The position numbers and the translations under genes are program-made. This document shows positions 6,861 to 7,394 of a stretch of DNA of 7,394 bases, piece by piece. Positions within the stretch are counted from its first letter, which is position 1. Each line of letters begins with the position of its first letter. The DNA lies in NCBI GenBank assembly GCA_020629355.1, contig JAHDDM010000056.1, forward strand, positions 1-7,394, read 5' to 3'. The notes beneath the pieces were generated by a model. The model was given only the letters and a program-made list of their open reading frames with translations. It had not been told where the DNA came from and made no database searches. The DNA is from Rhodospirillaceae bacterium (GTDB taxonomy: Bacteria > Pseudomonadota > Alphaproteobacteria > JABSOH01).

Positions 6861-7394
6861 GAAATCTTATCGCCATTCTACGCGGCATTCATCCGCACGA
6901 GGTTATTCCCATCACAGAAGTTCTGTTGGATGCTGGAATTGCATCTATCGAGGTGCCGATGAATTCTCCTGAACCGTTTCAGAGCATCGAGATTCTTTTG
7001 AAAAACTTCAAAAACAAAGGGATATTTGGCGCGGGCACTGTATTGAATCTCGAACAGGTGAAGACCCTGGCAGATATTGGCGCGGAAATGGTGGTCTCGC
7101 CGAATTGTAATCCTGCGGTCATTACAGCAACAAAAACTGCTGGAATGCTATCTTTTCCCGGTGTCATGACTCCCACGGAATGCTTTACGGCTCTGGATGC
7201 TGGCGCGGATGGATTAAAATTTTTCCCTGGTGATATTCTGCAACCTCAGGGCTTGAAAGCAATTCAGGCGGTCTTGCCCACAGGACTAAACTGTATTGCA
7301 GTGGGCGGTGCCAAACCAGACCAGATTGCAGAATGGATTTCAGCAGGCGCAACAGGCTTTGGTATCGGTTCCGCACTGTACAAAGCAGGCGATA
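6857..7394 (+). CDS. dgoA: 2-dehydro-3-deoxy-6-phosphogalactonate aldolase DgoA, cut by the right edge
   Basis: A KDPG/KDPGal class I aldolase that cleaves 2-keto-3-deoxy-6-phosphogalactonate into pyruvate and D-glyceraldehyde 3-phosphate. The first 179 residues are present, and about 25 C-terminal residues lie beyond the window. The motifs follow the family: LIAILRGI (4-11), AGIASIEVPMNSPEP with Glu32 as the likely acid-base residue, FGAGTVLNLEQV (57-68), VVSPNCNP (79-86), FPGVMTPTE (100-108), the Schiff-base Lys121 in GLKFFPGDILQPQGLKA, and AVGGAKPDQIAEWISAGATGFGIGSALYKAG near the end. The resemblance is closer to galactonate-pathway DgoA than to Eda (LKxFP followed by a P-Q-x-(L/I)-KA stretch, MNSP after the Glu), and the dgoK neighbour agrees. 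The ATG overlaps the dgoK stop. No upstream in-frame start is plausible. Confidence 0.93.
   Translation, partial: MRNLIAILRGIHPHEVIPITEVLLDAGIASIEVPMNSPEPFQSIEILLKNFKNKGIFGAGTVLNLEQVKTLADIGAEMVVSPNCNPAVITATKTAGMLSFPGVMTPTECFTALDAGADGLKFFPGDILQPQGLKAIQAVLPTGLNCIAVGGAKPDQIAEWISAGATGFGIGSALYKAGD

Overview
This window looks like chromosomal DNA from a Gram-negative, probably alphaproteobacterial organism. The basis is a mid-range GC content judged by eye, the style of the GlpD, GlpK and IclR-family sequences, and the Entner-Doudoroff-type sugar-acid genes. The species cannot be read from the sequence. A marine lineage is a guess based on the possible algal substrate discussed below. I see no rRNA, tRNA, CRISPR array, insertion sequence or phage gene.

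Layout. (1) Positions 1-987, rightward: a phytanoyl-CoA dioxygenase (PhyH)-like Fe(II)/2-oxoglutarate oxygenase whose frame is open to the left edge. It ends exactly where the next gene, read in the opposite direction, ends. (2) Positions 4793-988, leftward: a compact operon of an IclR-family regulator, glpD (FAD glycerol-3-phosphate dehydrogenase) and glpK (glycerol kinase), with only 2 and 3 bases between the genes. (3) Positions 4794-5226: a divergent control region with a perfect 8-bp inverted repeat (AGTTTCAT-ATA-ATGAAACT) enclosing a TATAAT box. It is followed by a strong ribosome site, an intact Sec signal peptide that runs out after 33 codons, and further coding-like debris. This appears to be the remains of one or more deleted genes, perhaps a sugar transporter. 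(4) Positions 5227-7394, rightward: an SDR-family sugar dehydrogenase, dgoK (2-dehydro-3-deoxygalactonokinase) and dgoA (2-dehydro-3-deoxy-6-phosphogalactonate aldolase, cut by the right edge), joined by ATGA overlaps.

How the genes may work together. The rightward genes fit the De Ley-Doudoroff route for galactose or galactonate: sugar oxidation, then 2-keto-3-deoxygalactonate phosphorylation, then cleavage to pyruvate and glyceraldehyde 3-phosphate. The leftward genes take glycerol through glycerol 3-phosphate to dihydroxyacetone phosphate. Both sets diverge from one operator beside an IclR-family regulator. This suggests one regulon for a compound yielding both galactose and glycerol, such as a galactosylglycerol (floridoside, isofloridoside or galactolipid head groups). 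That link is inference. Two oddities qualify it: the putative transporter is decayed, and the SDR has Asn where the catalytic Lys of the YxxxK motif should be.
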